Shown here piece after piece: positions 1 to 8,286 of a stretch of DNA of 45,989 bases; position 1 is the first letter of the stretch; each line of letters begins with the position of its first letter. A model generated the notes under the pieces. It was not told the origin of the DNA. It worked only from the letters and a program-made list of their open reading frames with translations, and made no database searches. Source of the DNA: JBEKTY01 sp049515555. Its GTDB lineage: Bacteria; Planctomycetota; Planctomycetia; Pirellulales; Thermoguttaceae. Both the position numbers and the translations under genes were made by a program. The stretch is from positions 1-45,989 of the forward strand of contig JBEKTY010000054.1 of the NCBI GenBank assembly GCA_049515555.1, in the 5' to 3' direction.

Positions 1-2
1 CC

Positions 3-692
3 CCCAAGGCGAAGTTCGACTGGCGGACCGCCGAATGGTCCATGCCCGTTCCGTTCATCCGAACCTTGTACGAAGAAGTGGCCAAGCCCAGCCGCCTGGG
101 GCCGCTGGGGCTGGTGGAAGTCCTGGATTGGTCCGCCGGCGTGCTGAATCGCGTGGAGCGGGGCGAGTTCTTCGGCCGCTTCGAGGATGAACACGCCGTT
201 CAATACTTCTACGAGCCGTTCCTGGAAGCCTACGACCCCGAGCTGCGCAAGGCGCTGGGCGTCTGGTACACGCCACCGGAGATCGTCAAGTATCAGGTGG
301 CCCGCGTGGATCGGGTCCTGCGCGAGGAGCTGGACCTGCCCGACGGGCTGGCCGATCCCAACGTCATCGTCCTGGACCCGTGCTGCGGCACTGGGGCGTA
401 CCTGGTGGAAGTGCTCAGGCAGATCGCCCGCGATTTGCGGGAAAAGCGCGACGACGCTATGGTCGGCCACGAGGTCAAACAGGCCGCCCTGAAGCGTGTG
501 TTTGGCTTCGAGATCATGCCCGCCCCGTTCGTGGTTGCGCACCTTCAAATCGCGCTTCTTTTACAGGAGATCGCGCTACCCCTTTCTGAAAGCGCGGGTG
601 AACGCGCCGGTGTCTACCTGACAAATTCGCTGACCGGCTGGGAGCCGCCCAAGGGCCCCAAGCAACAGGTCATGGGCTGGGCCGACCTGTAG
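3..692 (+). CDS. Type ISP-like restriction/methyltransferase, methylase core, 5' portion (partial, ends at premature TAG)
   Basis: The reading frame is open from the first bases of the window, so the true start, and probably the nuclease and helicase domains usual in Type ISP enzymes, lie to the left. Visible are the helical N-terminal methylase region ending in VWYTPPEIVKYQV and SAM-binding motif I, DPCCGTGAYL (about positions 372-401), as in adenine-N6 methyltransferases. The frame stops at TAG 690-692 but continues in the same phase, with catalytic motif NPPY only about 20 codons on. The stop therefore looks like a nonsense mutation (CAG or GAG to TAG), not a natural end. The product alone would lack the catalytic motif. 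Confidence 0.8.
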   Translation, partial: PKAKFDWRTAEWSMPVPFIRTLYEEVAKPSRLGPLGLVEVLDWSAGVLNRVERGEFFGRFEDEHAVQYFYEPFLEAYDPELRKALGVWYTPPEIVKYQVARVDRVLREELDLPDGLADPNVIVLDPCCGTGAYLVEVLRQIARDLREKRDDAMVGHEVKQAALKRVFGFEIMPAPFVVAHLQIALLLQEIALPLSESAGERAGVYLTNSLTGWEPPKGPKQQVMGWADL

Positions 693-743
693 GAGGAACG
701 GGACGCGGCCGAGTACGTCAAGCGGGAAAAGAAGATACTGGTC

Positions 744-2711
744 GTGTTGGGCAACCCGCCCTATAACGCCTTCGCCGGCGTCAGCCCGCAAGAGGAACAA
801 GGGCTGGTAGAACCGTACAAGAAAGACCTGAACAAGCCCATTAAGCAGGGCGGTTGGGGCATCAAGAAGTTCAATCTTGACGACCTATACGTCCGTTTCT
901 TCCGGCTGGCCGAGCGGCGTATCGCCGAAATGAGCGGCATGGGCGTGGTGTCATTCATCTCCAATTTCTCTTACCTGAGCGACCCCTCGTTCGTCGTTAT
1001 GCGCGGGCGCTTTCTTTCCGAGTTCGACAAGCTTTGGTTCGATTGCATGAACGGCGACAGCCGCGAAACCGGCAAGGTTACGCCCGACGGCAAGCCCGAT
1101 CCGTCCGTCTTTTCCACGGATTACAACCGTGAAGGCATCCGTGTGGGAACGGCCATTTGCGTGATGGTTCGGAAAAAGAACCGCGATCCAAAGCCGACCG
1201 TTCTTTTTCGACAGTTCTGGGGCACGGCGAAGCGCCAAGAGCTTTTGGACTCCCTCGCAAACAAACACAACGAAATGGCGCAGGCCGCCCCGGCCCGGGA
1301 GAATCGCTCCTCGTTTCGTCCCGAGCACGTGGCGGGGGAGTACACCGCATGGCCGAAGATGGTGGAACTGTGCGGGGCCGCGCCGTCCAACGGGCTGATG
1401 GAGAAGCGGGGCGGGGCGCTCATCGACGTGGACCGCGGCGCCCTGGAAGCCCGTATTCGCGACTATCTCGACGCCGGCCTGTCCTGGGAAGAGTACAAGC
1501 TTCGGCAGACCGCCCTTACAGAAGACGCGGCGCGGTGCATTGCCAGGGACGCGCGGGCGAGGGCGGTTGCAGCCGAGTCTTTCGACCAAGACCGGCTACG
1601 CCGCTACGCGCTTCGGCCCTTTGATACGCGATGGTGCTACTACACGCCCGTGCGACCGGTGTGGAACGAGCCCCGTCCGGCGCTGTGGCGACAATGCTCC
1701 GGCGGAAATCGCTTTGTGCTGAGCCGTCCCGGCGGTGTGGCTGACCCGGAGGGCACACCGTTTAGCTGCACTTGTTGCCTTGGGGACAACGACTACCAGC
1801 GTGGACACGCCTATTACTTTCCGTTGCGGATCAATCCGGAGGCCGGTAGCGCCGTGCAGGGAAACGGCTTGTTCGATCGCGGCACACCCCATGCGAACCT
1901 CTCTAAACCCGCGCGCGAATACCTGGCCCACCTGGGCGTTAAGGACCCCGACGCCGATGCCAAGGCGGCGGAACTCCTTTGGATGCACGCCCTGGCCATC
2001 GGCTACGGCCCGGCCTACCTGGCCGAAAACGGCGACGGCATCCGGCGCGATTGGCCGCGCATCCCGCTGCCGGGCAACCGCAAGGCCCTGGAAGAGTCGG
2101 CGGCGCTGGGCGAGCAAGTCGCGGCCCTCTTGGACACCGAAGCCGAAGTGCGCGGCGTGACGTGCGGCAAGATCGCCCCGGTCTTCAAGACCATCGCCAT
2201 GATAACGAAGGCCGGCGGCGGCCAGCTCGATACCTCGGGCGGCGACCTGGCAATAACGGCCGGCTGGGGGCATAAGGGCAAGGAGGGCGTGACGATGCCC
2301 GCCAAGGGCAAGCTGGCCCAGCGCCAATACGCCGAAGCCGAGGCCAAGGCCATCGACGCGGAAGCCAGGGCGCGGGGCACGTCGGCCGATCAAATCCGTG
2401 GGCTGCTGGGCCCGATGACCTGCGATGTGTATCTGAACGGCGCGGCCTATTGGCGCAACATCCCGTTGAACGTCTGGGAGTATTACATCGGCGGCTATCA
2501 GGTCATCAAGAAATGGCTGAGCTACCGAGAAGACGAAATCCTTGGCCGGGCCCTGAAGCCCGAGGAGGCCCGCGAAGTGACCAGCACGGCCCGGCGACTG
2601 GCGGCGATCGTCCTGCTGCAACCGGCCCTGGACGCCAATTATCAGGCCGTGAAGGCATCGACCTACCCCTGGCCATCGACGGGCGAGGAGCCCAGCCCGG
2701 GGAGCGCCTAG
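744..2711 (+). CDS. Type ISP-like methyltransferase, 3' portion: NPPY motif and C-terminal specificity domain
   Basis: This continues the preceding ORF in the same frame (702 bp offset) beyond its TAG codon. The first possible start, GTG 744, lies just two codons before the catalytic NPPY motif (LGNPPYN), so a free-standing protein from here would lack the SAM-binding half. The rest resembles the target-recognition and C-terminal domain of Type ISP/BREX-like methylases, including FDTRWCYYTPVRPVWNE, GHAYYFPL and LNVWEYYIGGYQVIKKWLSYRE near the end. It ends with TAG 2709-2711. I read it as the second half of one broken gene. Readthrough, or an assembly error in a hypothetical MAG, are the alternatives. 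Confidence 0.8.
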   Translation: MLGNPPYNAFAGVSPQEEQGLVEPYKKDLNKPIKQGGWGIKKFNLDDLYVRFFRLAERRIAEMSGMGVVSFISNFSYLSDPSFVVMRGRFLSEFDKLWFDCMNGDSRETGKVTPDGKPDPSVFSTDYNREGIRVGTAICVMVRKKNRDPKPTVLFRQFWGTAKRQELLDSLANKHNEMAQAAPARENRSSFRPEHVAGEYTAWPKMVELCGAAPSNGLMEKRGGALIDVDRGALEARIRDYLDAGLSWEEYKLRQTALTEDAARCIARDARARAVAAESFDQDRLRRYALRPFDTRWCYYTPVRPVWNEPRPALWRQCSGGNRFVLSRPGGVADPEGTPFSCTCCLGDNDYQRGHAYYFPLRINPEAGSAVQGNGLFDRGTPHANLSKPAREYLAHLGVKDPDADAKAAELLWMHALAIGYGPAYLAENGDGIRRDWPRIPLPGNRKALEESAALGEQVAALLDTEAEVRGVTCGKIAPVFKTIAMITKAGGGQLDTSGGDLAITAGWGHKGKEGVTMPAKGKLAQRQYAEAEAKAIDAEARARGTSADQIRGLLGPMTCDVYLNGAAYWRNIPLNVWEYYIGGYQVIKKWLSYREDEILGRALKPEEAREVTSTARRLAAIVLLQPALDANYQAVKASTYPWPSTGEEPSPGSA

Positions 2712-2917
2712 TCGTTTGGTTTCTCTTCCTCTTCGATTCTCTGCATAGCCCTCCGCGGTCCGCCTGGCCTCCGCCCCTTCTCCCGTTCCCCTGTTCGTTC
2801 CTCCCCTTCCGCCGTCCGGCGGCCGCAGGCCATTTCATCCTTCTTCGCTTGTGGCCGGTGCCTGGGGTAGTGATTCACGCTGACGGGGTTTTGTCAGCGG
2901 GCGTACGTCGTGGTCTT

Positions 2918-3115
2918 CGTCCCGCAGGGACGTTTGACAATAGCCCAGCAGTTCACTGCTGGGACCCGTTGTCGCACGACCGTCTTCTTTCGTCCCATCG
3001 GGACGATCGAACGCAAGAGGCAACGCTTCGATCGTCCCCACGGGACGACAAGTCGTTCCTGGCCCCTCTCCCCAGCGATGAATCGCTGGGCTATTTTCGC
3101 GTGTCCCTCCGGGAC
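2918..3115. repeat. Cluster of short palindromes (intergenic REP-like region)
   Basis: Two hairpins with 8-bp stems and 4-base loops occur: CCCAGCAG/CTGCTGGG at 2944-2963 and CCCAGCGA/TCGCTGGG at 3071-3090. They are flanked by an inverted TAGCCCAG/CTGGGCTA context. Between and around them are four GTCCC-GGGAC palindromes (2918-2932, 2991-3005, 3033-3047, 3103-3115). Such 'AGCCCAGC...GCTGGGCT' and 'CGTCCC..GGGACG' blocks are typical of planctomycete intergenic regions. I see nothing recognisable in 2712-2917, between the methylase stop and this cluster. Confidence 0.65.
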
Positions 3116-3131
3116 GAGGCACTCGCAGTCG

Positions 3132-3251
3132 GAAGGCGGAGAGCGGAAGGATGAAGGCGGAGAGCGGAGGGATGAAGGCGGAGGGCGGAGGGATGAAGGC
3201 GGAAGGCGGCGGACAAAATCCCCAATCCCTAATCCCTAATCCCCAATCCCC
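3132..3251. repeat. 21-bp purine-rich tandem repeat followed by 7-bp tandem repeat
   Basis: Three 21-bp units (3146-3166, 3167-3187, 3188-3208) of the form GARGGATGAAGGCGGARRGCG are preceded by a partial unit from 3132. They are followed by about five copies of a heptamer AATCCCY (3217-3251). The heptamers end just before the stop codon of the minus-strand gene at 3256. The repeat frame contains no stops and creates spurious long ORFs. No function is evident. Confidence 0.7.
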
Positions 3252-3255
3252 CCAT

Positions 3256-4530
3256 CTACGGCCGGCGGCAGTGGCCGAGGCTCATCAGGGCGAAGGCCGT
3301 GCCGTACTGCTGGTGGTAATCGTACATCGGGAAGTCCCACCAGGAGCCGTCGGGCTCTTGCAGGCGGAGCAAGACGTGGGCCAACTGGTCGCGATACGGC
3401 CCACGCTCGCCCGGCGGCAGTTGCTCCAGGCACAGCCCGGCGTAATAGTGGCCGTAATAGAAGAAGTAGCCGGCGACCTGGAACCAGGATTCGTGGGGGA
3501 TGGGTCGTTTGCGGCCCATATCCAGCCACAGTTCACGGGCGAAGAGGCGATCGAGCCAGGTCTTGAGGATGGCGTCGGTCACGTCGCGGTCGCCCCACAG
3601 CCGCATGGCCAGGTTGCAGGCCTGCGAGCGGCCCAGGCTCCCGCCGGGCCGGTTGACCGGCATCATGGGCTTGTACTTCAGGTACTCGCCGTAGTCGTAG
3701 CTGAAGTCGGGCTTGCGCTGCCGGCGGAGCGAGGCCATGCCGCGGTCCACCAGCCGCTGCGGCACGGCGATCCCCTCCCGCTTGGCTTGGTCCAGCGCCA
3801 CCAGGGCCGTGGCCGTAACGAAGCTGATCGTCGAGCCGGCGGGCCGCTGGGTGTGGAACTCGAAGTCGTAATAGCACCAACCGCCGTCGACGCATTCGTA
3901 GCGGCCCAGCATGCCGATCTGGTGTGCGACGAGCTCGCGGATCTTCTGGCAGCGCTGGGCATCGCCGGGGCGGCGGTGCAGCATCCGCACCAGGGCCTCG
4001 ATCGAGTAGGCGTGGCTCCAGTTGTTGTAGATGCACTCGGCCGAATTGCGGCGGACCGCGGGCACGTGCTCCAGCAGCCACGTCTCGCCGCGGTCGATTG
4101 ATGCGGCCACGGCCGGGCTGCTGCCGCCGACCTCCAGCAGGGCCGAAACACACAACGACGTGACGGCCGCGCGGAAGGCCAGGTGGGCCCCGGGCACGGG
4201 GGCGTACACCTCATCGGGCCGGGCGCTCCGCTCCGAGCCCCAGGAGCCGTTGGCGTTCTGCCGCCGCAGCAGAAAGGCGACGCCCTTCTGCACGGCCGCA
4301 TCGAGCTGGGCGGCGGGCGGCGTAGCGACGGGCAAAGGCTTCGGGCCGACCAGCGCCAGCGGATGGTTGCCTGGGGCGAATGCCGCCGGGGCAGCCGGCG
4401 TTTCCGACCCGCGGCACGAGCCATCGCCCAAGCGGCCCGCCCGGGGGCCGGCCGCGAGCAACACCATCGCCAACACCAGGGCCAGGGCCGGGCCAACCGC
4501 TGGCCATCGCTGGGGCAAGTGCCGCGTCAT
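3256..4530 (-). CDS. Secreted prenyltransferase/squalene-oxidase-repeat (terpenoid cyclase fold) protein
   Basis: The 424-aa product starts with a hydrophobic segment (ALALVLAMVLLAAG), suggesting export or an N-terminal anchor. It then has alpha/alpha-toroid repeats: AVQKGVAFLLRRQNANGSWG and, near the C-terminus, VLLRLQEPDGSWWDFPMYDYHQQYGTAFAL. The 'QxxDGSW' pattern marks the prenyltransferase/squalene cyclase repeat family. I see no DxDD cyclase motif, so enzymatic cyclisation is not supported. It sits 59 bp downstream of the HlyD-type gene on the same strand. I chose ATG 4530; an in-frame ATG at 4566 would add 12 residues encoded entirely by a duplicated 36-bp repeat. Confidence 0.75.
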   Translation of the reverse strand: MTRHLPQRWPAVGPALALVLAMVLLAAGPRAGRLGDGSCRGSETPAAPAAFAPGNHPLALVGPKPLPVATPPAAQLDAAVQKGVAFLLRRQNANGSWGSERSARPDEVYAPVPGAHLAFRAAVTSLCVSALLEVGGSSPAVAASIDRGETWLLEHVPAVRRNSAECIYNNWSHAYSIEALVRMLHRRPGDAQRCQKIRELVAHQIGMLGRYECVDGGWCYYDFEFHTQRPAGSTISFVTATALVALDQAKREGIAVPQRLVDRGMASLRRQRKPDFSYDYGEYLKYKPMMPVNRPGGSLGRSQACNLAMRLWGDRDVTDAILKTWLDRLFARELWLDMGRKRPIPHESWFQVAGYFFYYGHYYAGLCLEQLPPGERGPYRDQLAHVLLRLQEPDGSWWDFPMYDYHQQYGTAFALMSLGHCRRP

Positions 4531-4599
4531 GCTGTGCGAAGCCGCAAGCGGCTTACTCCTTGCCATGCTGTGCGAAGCCGCAAGCGGCTTACTCCTTGG
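4528..4599. repeat. 36-bp tandem duplication carrying the palindrome AAGCCGCAAGCGGCTT
   Basis: Positions 4528-4563 and 4564-4599 are the same 36-bp sequence with one mismatch. Each copy contains a hairpin (AAGCCGC/GCGGCTT) and, on the minus strand, an AAGGAG followed 25 nt later by ATG. One copy includes the stop codon of the upstream adaptor gene. Both ATGs are in frame with the downstream gene because 36 bp is twelve codons. Confidence 0.85.
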
Positions 4600-6208
4600 G
4601 CTTCTCGAGCAGGACCCGGTCGCCTTCGGCCAGTCCTTGCAGAATGTCCACCTGCTTGTCGTTCCGCTTGCCGACGGCTACCGGCCGCTTTTCCGGCTTG
4701 TCGTCCTTGCCGAGCAGATAGACGTACTGCTTGGCCAGGTCGAGTTCCTCGGTGAACAGGGCCTTGGGGGGAACCGTGAGGGCATTGGCCTTGATCCACG
4801 GCAGGGCCTTCACCTCGCAGGTCATGCCGGGGACGATACAGTCCGGCAGTCCGCCGGCCGCCACCAGGGTGAACTGGGCGTCGAAGCCGCCGGCGCTCAG
4901 CGGAATGCCGCTCACCGACCGCGCCACGGCGGCGAGCTTCAAATTGCGGTATCCGGCCGGCTCGACCAGTGCCTGGAGCCCGACGTAGACGTTTTCCACC
5001 TGCGACTCCGGCACGCTGGCCCGGACCCCCAGCGGGCGGAGCTGGACGACGGTCATGAAGACCTCGTTGGGCATGATCGTGGCCCCGCGGTGCAGCGGCT
5101 CGCTGCCGCCGCCCGACGAGGACCACTTGCCGCGGACGCACTTGCCGTAGTAGGCCACGCCATTGGCCGGCGACTTGACGGTCATGGCGGCGCGGTCGGC
5201 CAGCAGTTTATTGAGCTTCTCCTCGCTCTGGGCCCGCTGCACCTTGAGCTTTTCGTGTTCCGTGCGATGTTTTCCGATCGTCAACGGCAGCGTGATCTCG
5301 GCGCGATTGCTGTCGATCACGGTCCGCTGGGTGGCCTCGCGGAGCCGCTCTTCCTGGCGGGGCAGAAGGAACCGCCGGGCCTCGTCGTGCAGCACCGTGG
5401 CGTATTCCAGGTTGAACTTGGCCCGCTCGACGGCATTCTTCGCCCGCCGCAGCACGATCCGCTCGGTCTCCTCGGTCAGGTCGTTGGCCTTGTACATTTT
5501 TTCCAGTTGGCGGTACTCCTCCTCCTGGTACTCGAGTATCTCCTGGGCCATTTTGAGCTGGAAATCGGTGAGCTTGGTGGTCAGGGGCTTGTCCACGTCG
5601 AGATACTGCTTCCAGTCCTCCTCGGCGGCTCGCCGGGCCCGCTGGTTGGCCTCGATGTCCAGCGGGGCGGACTTCTCGACGACCGCCAACTGCTGCTCGG
5701 ATTGCTTGAGGGCCAGATCGGCAAGCTGAATCTCGATCCGCAGGTCGGAGATGGCGCGATCGATCTTCTCCGTGTCCAGGGCCACCAGGAGATCGCCCTG
5801 CCGGACGACGGTGCCGTGCTCGACGGCCTTGAGGACCGAGAGGCCTGTCCATTCCTGCGGACGGAGGGTGACTTCGCTCATGGTCTGGGCCTCGAAATAA
5901 CCGTCCAGGGTGAGCAGGACGCGGAAGGGCTCTCTCTTGACGTGGTGGACGGCCGGCTTGGCCGCCGCGTCCTCTGAGTCCTTGGCCTTGGCGGCGGGCT
6001 CCTTGGAATCCTTGGCATCCTTAGCCTTGGCGTCGGGCTGTTTGGAATCCTTGGCATCCTTCGTGTCGGCCGCCGGAGCGACCGCACCAAGGCCGACAGC
6101 GCAGGCCGCGACAAGCAACCAAGCCGCCAAGCGTCGCCACTGGGGGCGGGTCGCCGGTTCATTCGCCGTATCGATGTTCCGGACAGTCAGAAGGCCATGC
6201 CGTGTCAT
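4589..6208 (-). CDS. HlyD/RND-type membrane fusion (periplasmic adaptor) protein
   Basis: The product is 539 aa. An N-terminal hydrophobic segment (LAAWLLVAACAVGLGAV, ending near residue 45) indicates export or anchoring. A low-complexity linker with KDAKDSK-like repeats (about 49-85) follows. Next come a barrel-sandwich half motif with ...VVRQGDLLVALD, a long coiled coil rich in Q, E and R (about 155-340), the second half motif (VKSPANGVAYYGKC), a beta-barrel region and a C-terminal GLAEGDRVLLEKPKE. This is the domain order of HlyD/MacA/AcrA adaptors, which link an inner-membrane transporter to the outer membrane. No transporter gene is adjacent. The stop lies inside the 36-bp duplication. 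Confidence 0.85.
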   Translation of the reverse strand: MTRHGLLTVRNIDTANEPATRPQWRRLAAWLLVAACAVGLGAVAPAADTKDAKDSKQPDAKAKDAKDSKEPAAKAKDSEDAAAKPAVHHVKREPFRVLLTLDGYFEAQTMSEVTLRPQEWTGLSVLKAVEHGTVVRQGDLLVALDTEKIDRAISDLRIEIQLADLALKQSEQQLAVVEKSAPLDIEANQRARRAAEEDWKQYLDVDKPLTTKLTDFQLKMAQEILEYQEEEYRQLEKMYKANDLTEETERIVLRRAKNAVERAKFNLEYATVLHDEARRFLLPRQEERLREATQRTVIDSNRAEITLPLTIGKHRTEHEKLKVQRAQSEEKLNKLLADRAAMTVKSPANGVAYYGKCVRGKWSSSGGGSEPLHRGATIMPNEVFMTVVQLRPLGVRASVPESQVENVYVGLQALVEPAGYRNLKLAAVARSVSGIPLSAGGFDAQFTLVAAGGLPDCIVPGMTCEVKALPWIKANALTVPPKALFTEELDLAKQYVYLLGKDDKPEKRPVAVGKRNDKQVDILQGLAEGDRVLLEKPKE

Positions 6209-6321
6209 GCGGAATCTCTCTGTAGAGGAGTATCATTTAGCCCAATCCCTCCATTTTCCCATGAATTGGGCCAGATTGCAAGCGGCCGACAGTACGCCGT
6301 TGCCCGCCTCCCGATCGGGTG

Positions 6322-6443
6322 GGTCGAGCGCCGCGAGCCCCACCAGAAGCACGACGGACGACGGGCGACGGACGTAAGCACTCCGGCCCGTCGTCCGTCT
6401 TCCGTCGTCCGTCGAAAATGGTGGGGCTCGCTGCGCTCGACCC
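6322..6443. repeat. Long imperfect inverted repeat (GTGGGGCTCG...CGAGCCCCAC family)
   Basis: Arms 6322-6344 and 6421-6443 are 23 bp and complementary with one mismatch. Inside, ACGACGGACG-like blocks face GTCGTCCGTC-like blocks, so the element could fold into a large cruciform. It is followed by a CGCCACTCA-type short tandem repeat up to about 6475. It lies between the HlyD-type gene and the upstream 271-aa gene. Confidence 0.75.
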
Positions 6444-6480
6444 TACTCGCCACTCGCCACTCACCACTCGCCACTAGCAG

Positions 6481-7296
6481 CTAGGGCTTCGGCTGGTCCT
6501 GGGCGTAGAATCGCTGTAGATTGATTCCCCCGCGGAGCTCCTCTTCCAAGAGTTTCATCCGCGCTTCGATCCGCTCGATCTTCCGTTGGAGCATGGGGAC
6601 CAGGTATCGGTTGGTTTCTTCCTGGACCGGGCGGGGAACCGAGGGGTAGCCCAAGTGCCGGGCCAAGGCGGCGAACAAATAGAGCGGATCTTTGTGGCGA
6701 TTGGCCAGGGCGATGCGGCCTTCCTTCTCGCCGAAGAGCACCGGCTTTTCGGCCTGGCCGCGTGTTTTCCGGTAGAGCTCGCTGCGGACGTAGAGCATGT
6801 CGCCCAGGTCGATCAGTCCCACCTGCCGCCGGACGGTGAGGATCCACTGTTTCCAGTCATCGTCGTAGATGTCGTCGCCGGCCATGGCCTCCAATCCGCG
6901 ATCGTAGCCGAGGCGGTTGCGGCAGAGCGTTTCGAACTGGTAGAGGAAGATTCCCTGGGGGGAGGCCCCCTGGGCCCGGTACTCGGCCTCGCGCCGCAGG
7001 ACCTCCAGGCCGACGCGGAAATCGAATTTCCCCTCCGCCCGCTCGCCCTCGGCGATGACGAACGTCTGAAAGGGCGTGAAATAATGCGGCAGATGGGCCA
7101 TCGCCGTGGCAAACCCGCCGGTCAGCCGCAGCTCGCTGAGCATGAAGTCGATCGCGTAGGGCAACCGGGTCGTCGCGAGGATCTCCTGCCGGATCGAGGC
7201 CAGCAGCTCCTGCGACGACGTGTCGTGTTGCATCCTTTCGCGGAGCGTGCGGAACAGGTATGCCTGCTCGATGTACTCGTCGCGGTCCAGGGGCAT
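6481..7296 (-). CDS. Conserved hypothetical protein (271 aa), family not recognised
   Basis: This is a soluble-looking protein with no signal peptide or membrane segment. It is rich in charged and aromatic residues, with a C-terminal heptad-like helix (LQRKIERIEARMKLLEEEL, about residues 235-253) that may form a coiled coil. Codon use matches its neighbours and the frame is clean, so it is very likely a real gene. The spaced acidic cluster GDDIYDDDWKQW near the middle is notable. It is upstream of, and co-directional with, the adaptor gene but separated from it by a large inverted repeat. I cannot assign a function. Confidence 0.7.
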   Translation of the reverse strand: MPLDRDEYIEQAYLFRTLRERMQHDTSSQELLASIRQEILATTRLPYAIDFMLSELRLTGGFATAMAHLPHYFTPFQTFVIAEGERAEGKFDFRVGLEVLRREAEYRAQGASPQGIFLYQFETLCRNRLGYDRGLEAMAGDDIYDDDWKQWILTVRRQVGLIDLGDMLYVRSELYRKTRGQAEKPVLFGEKEGRIALANRHKDPLYLFAALARHLGYPSVPRPVQEETNRYLVPMLQRKIERIEARMKLLEEELRGGINLQRFYAQDQPKP

Positions 7297-7348
7297 CGTC
7301 GGATCGCCGCGGGTGGTGTATGCTGATTAGCTCGGCTGCACGACCGAA

Positions 7349-7430
7349 GGGGACAGTCCCATTTTCGCGGCGGATCCGGCAGCCCTTTCGGAGGCCGTGC
7401 TTCGTCGCCGCGAAAATTGGGACAGTCCCC
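7349..7430. repeat. Palindromic repeat, GGGGACAGTCCC family, copy 1
   Basis: Left arm 7349-7372 (GGGGACAGTCCCATTTTCG...) and right arm 7406-7430 (...CGAAAATTGGGACAGTCCCC) are complementary apart from one inserted base. They enclose a 33-base centre. The element occupies most of the gap between the divergent 271-aa gene and rsmG. A second copy is at 8971-9014 and a degenerate half-copy at about 15395-15450. Confidence 0.85.
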
Positions 7431-7460
7431 GAACTATTGTACCACCAGAGGGAACCGGCC

Positions 7461-8147
7461 GTGAATGCCCCGGACGATAATCTGGCTGCCGCGATGGCGC
7501 GGCACGGGATCGAGCTGCCCGAGGCCCACGTCGCTCGACTGACTGAATATTGCACGCTGCTCTGGGATTGGAACGCCAAACTCAACCTGACGCGGCACAC
7601 CGATTACGAGAAATTCGTGGCCCGGGACCTGACCGATAGCCTGGCTTTTTCCCGGTTCCTCGGCCCGGGGGAGAAGGTGTTGGACGTGGGAACCGGGGGG
7701 GGCGTGCCGGGCGTGGTCCTTGCCATCCTCCGCGACGACCTCGACGTGTCGTTGTGCGAGTCGGTGGGCAAGAAGGCGCGGGCCGTGACCGACATCGCCC
7801 GCCGATTGGGGCTGGACAGGCCGATCCACCACGCCCGGGCCGAAGACCTGCTGGCGGGCCACCGCTACCAGACGCTGGTGATTCGCGCGGTGGCCCGGCT
7901 GCGAAAGCTGCTGGAGTGGTTCCGGCCGCACTGGCAGGCGTTCGACCGGCTGCTGGTGCTCAAGGGCCCGGGCTGGGTCGAGGAGCGGGGCGAAGCCCGG
8001 CACGTGGGCCTGATGCACGACCTGGCGCTGCGGAAGCTGCTCGTTTACGAGGTGCCCCCCAGCGGCGCGCAGAGCGTGCTGCTGGAAATCAGGCCGAAGG
8101 ACCGGGCGACACCAGCAGCGAGACCAAGAACAGGATCACGAAGATGA
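7461..8147 (+). CDS. rsmG: 16S rRNA (guanine527-N7)-methyltransferase RsmG (GidB)
   Basis: RsmG methylates N7 of G527 in 16S rRNA using SAM. The 228-aa product carries the family pattern: LLWDWNAKLNLTRHTDYEKFVARDLTDSL in the N-terminal part, then SAM motif VLDVGTGGGVPGVVLAIL, then CESVGKKARAVTDIARRLGL and a conserved IRAVARLRKLLEWF segment. I chose GTG 7461, preceded by AGAGGGA at suitable distance. The longer in-frame extension back to 7260 translates the palindromic repeat and is unlikely. The last 59 bp overlap the end of a convergent small gene. Confidence 0.93.
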   Translation: MNAPDDNLAAAMARHGIELPEAHVARLTEYCTLLWDWNAKLNLTRHTDYEKFVARDLTDSLAFSRFLGPGEKVLDVGTGGGVPGVVLAILRDDLDVSLCESVGKKARAVTDIARRLGLDRPIHHARAEDLLAGHRYQTLVIRAVARLRKLLEWFRPHWQAFDRLLVLKGPGWVEERGEARHVGLMHDLALRKLLVYEVPPSGAQSVLLEIRPKDRATPAARPRTGSRR

Positions 8148-8286
8148 TGGCCATGAAGCTGACGATCCAGGCCCCGGCGCGGAGGGCGTGGCGCAGGATA
8201 GGCGCCGGGGCTTCGTGCCGCGTGGCCGCGTAGACCAGGCTCACCGCCACGATCAGCGGCAGGGCGTACCACAGATCACCGGTCAT
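8089..8286 (-). CDS. Small two-helix membrane protein (65 aa)
   Basis: The product has two hydrophobic stretches, LWYALPLIVAVSLVYAA (about 5-21) and WIVSFMAIIFVILFLVSLLV (about 40-59). They are separated by a short polar loop, so it should be a two-pass inner-membrane protein. Its ATG overlaps the stop of the preceding gene as ATGA (8283-8286), which indicates translational coupling. It also overlaps the 3' end of rsmG in antisense by 59 bp. The overlap with a conserved gene and the good hydrophobic profile argue that it is genuine. Function unknown. Confidence 0.7.
   Translation of the reverse strand: MTGDLWYALPLIVAVSLVYAATRHEAPAPILRHALRAGAWIVSFMAIIFVILFLVSLLVSPGPSA

Noticed and set aside
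2450..3154. 234-codon plus-strand frame spanning the methylase end and the palindrome cluster
   Set aside because: Overlaps the methylase 3' end in another frame, then translates palindromes and repeats; no domain, no start signal.
4031..5977. Long plus-strand open frame antisense to the HlyD-type and cyclase-fold genes
   Set aside because: It lacks family motifs and mirrors codon bias of the real minus-strand genes, which have clear domains. High-GC antisense shadow.
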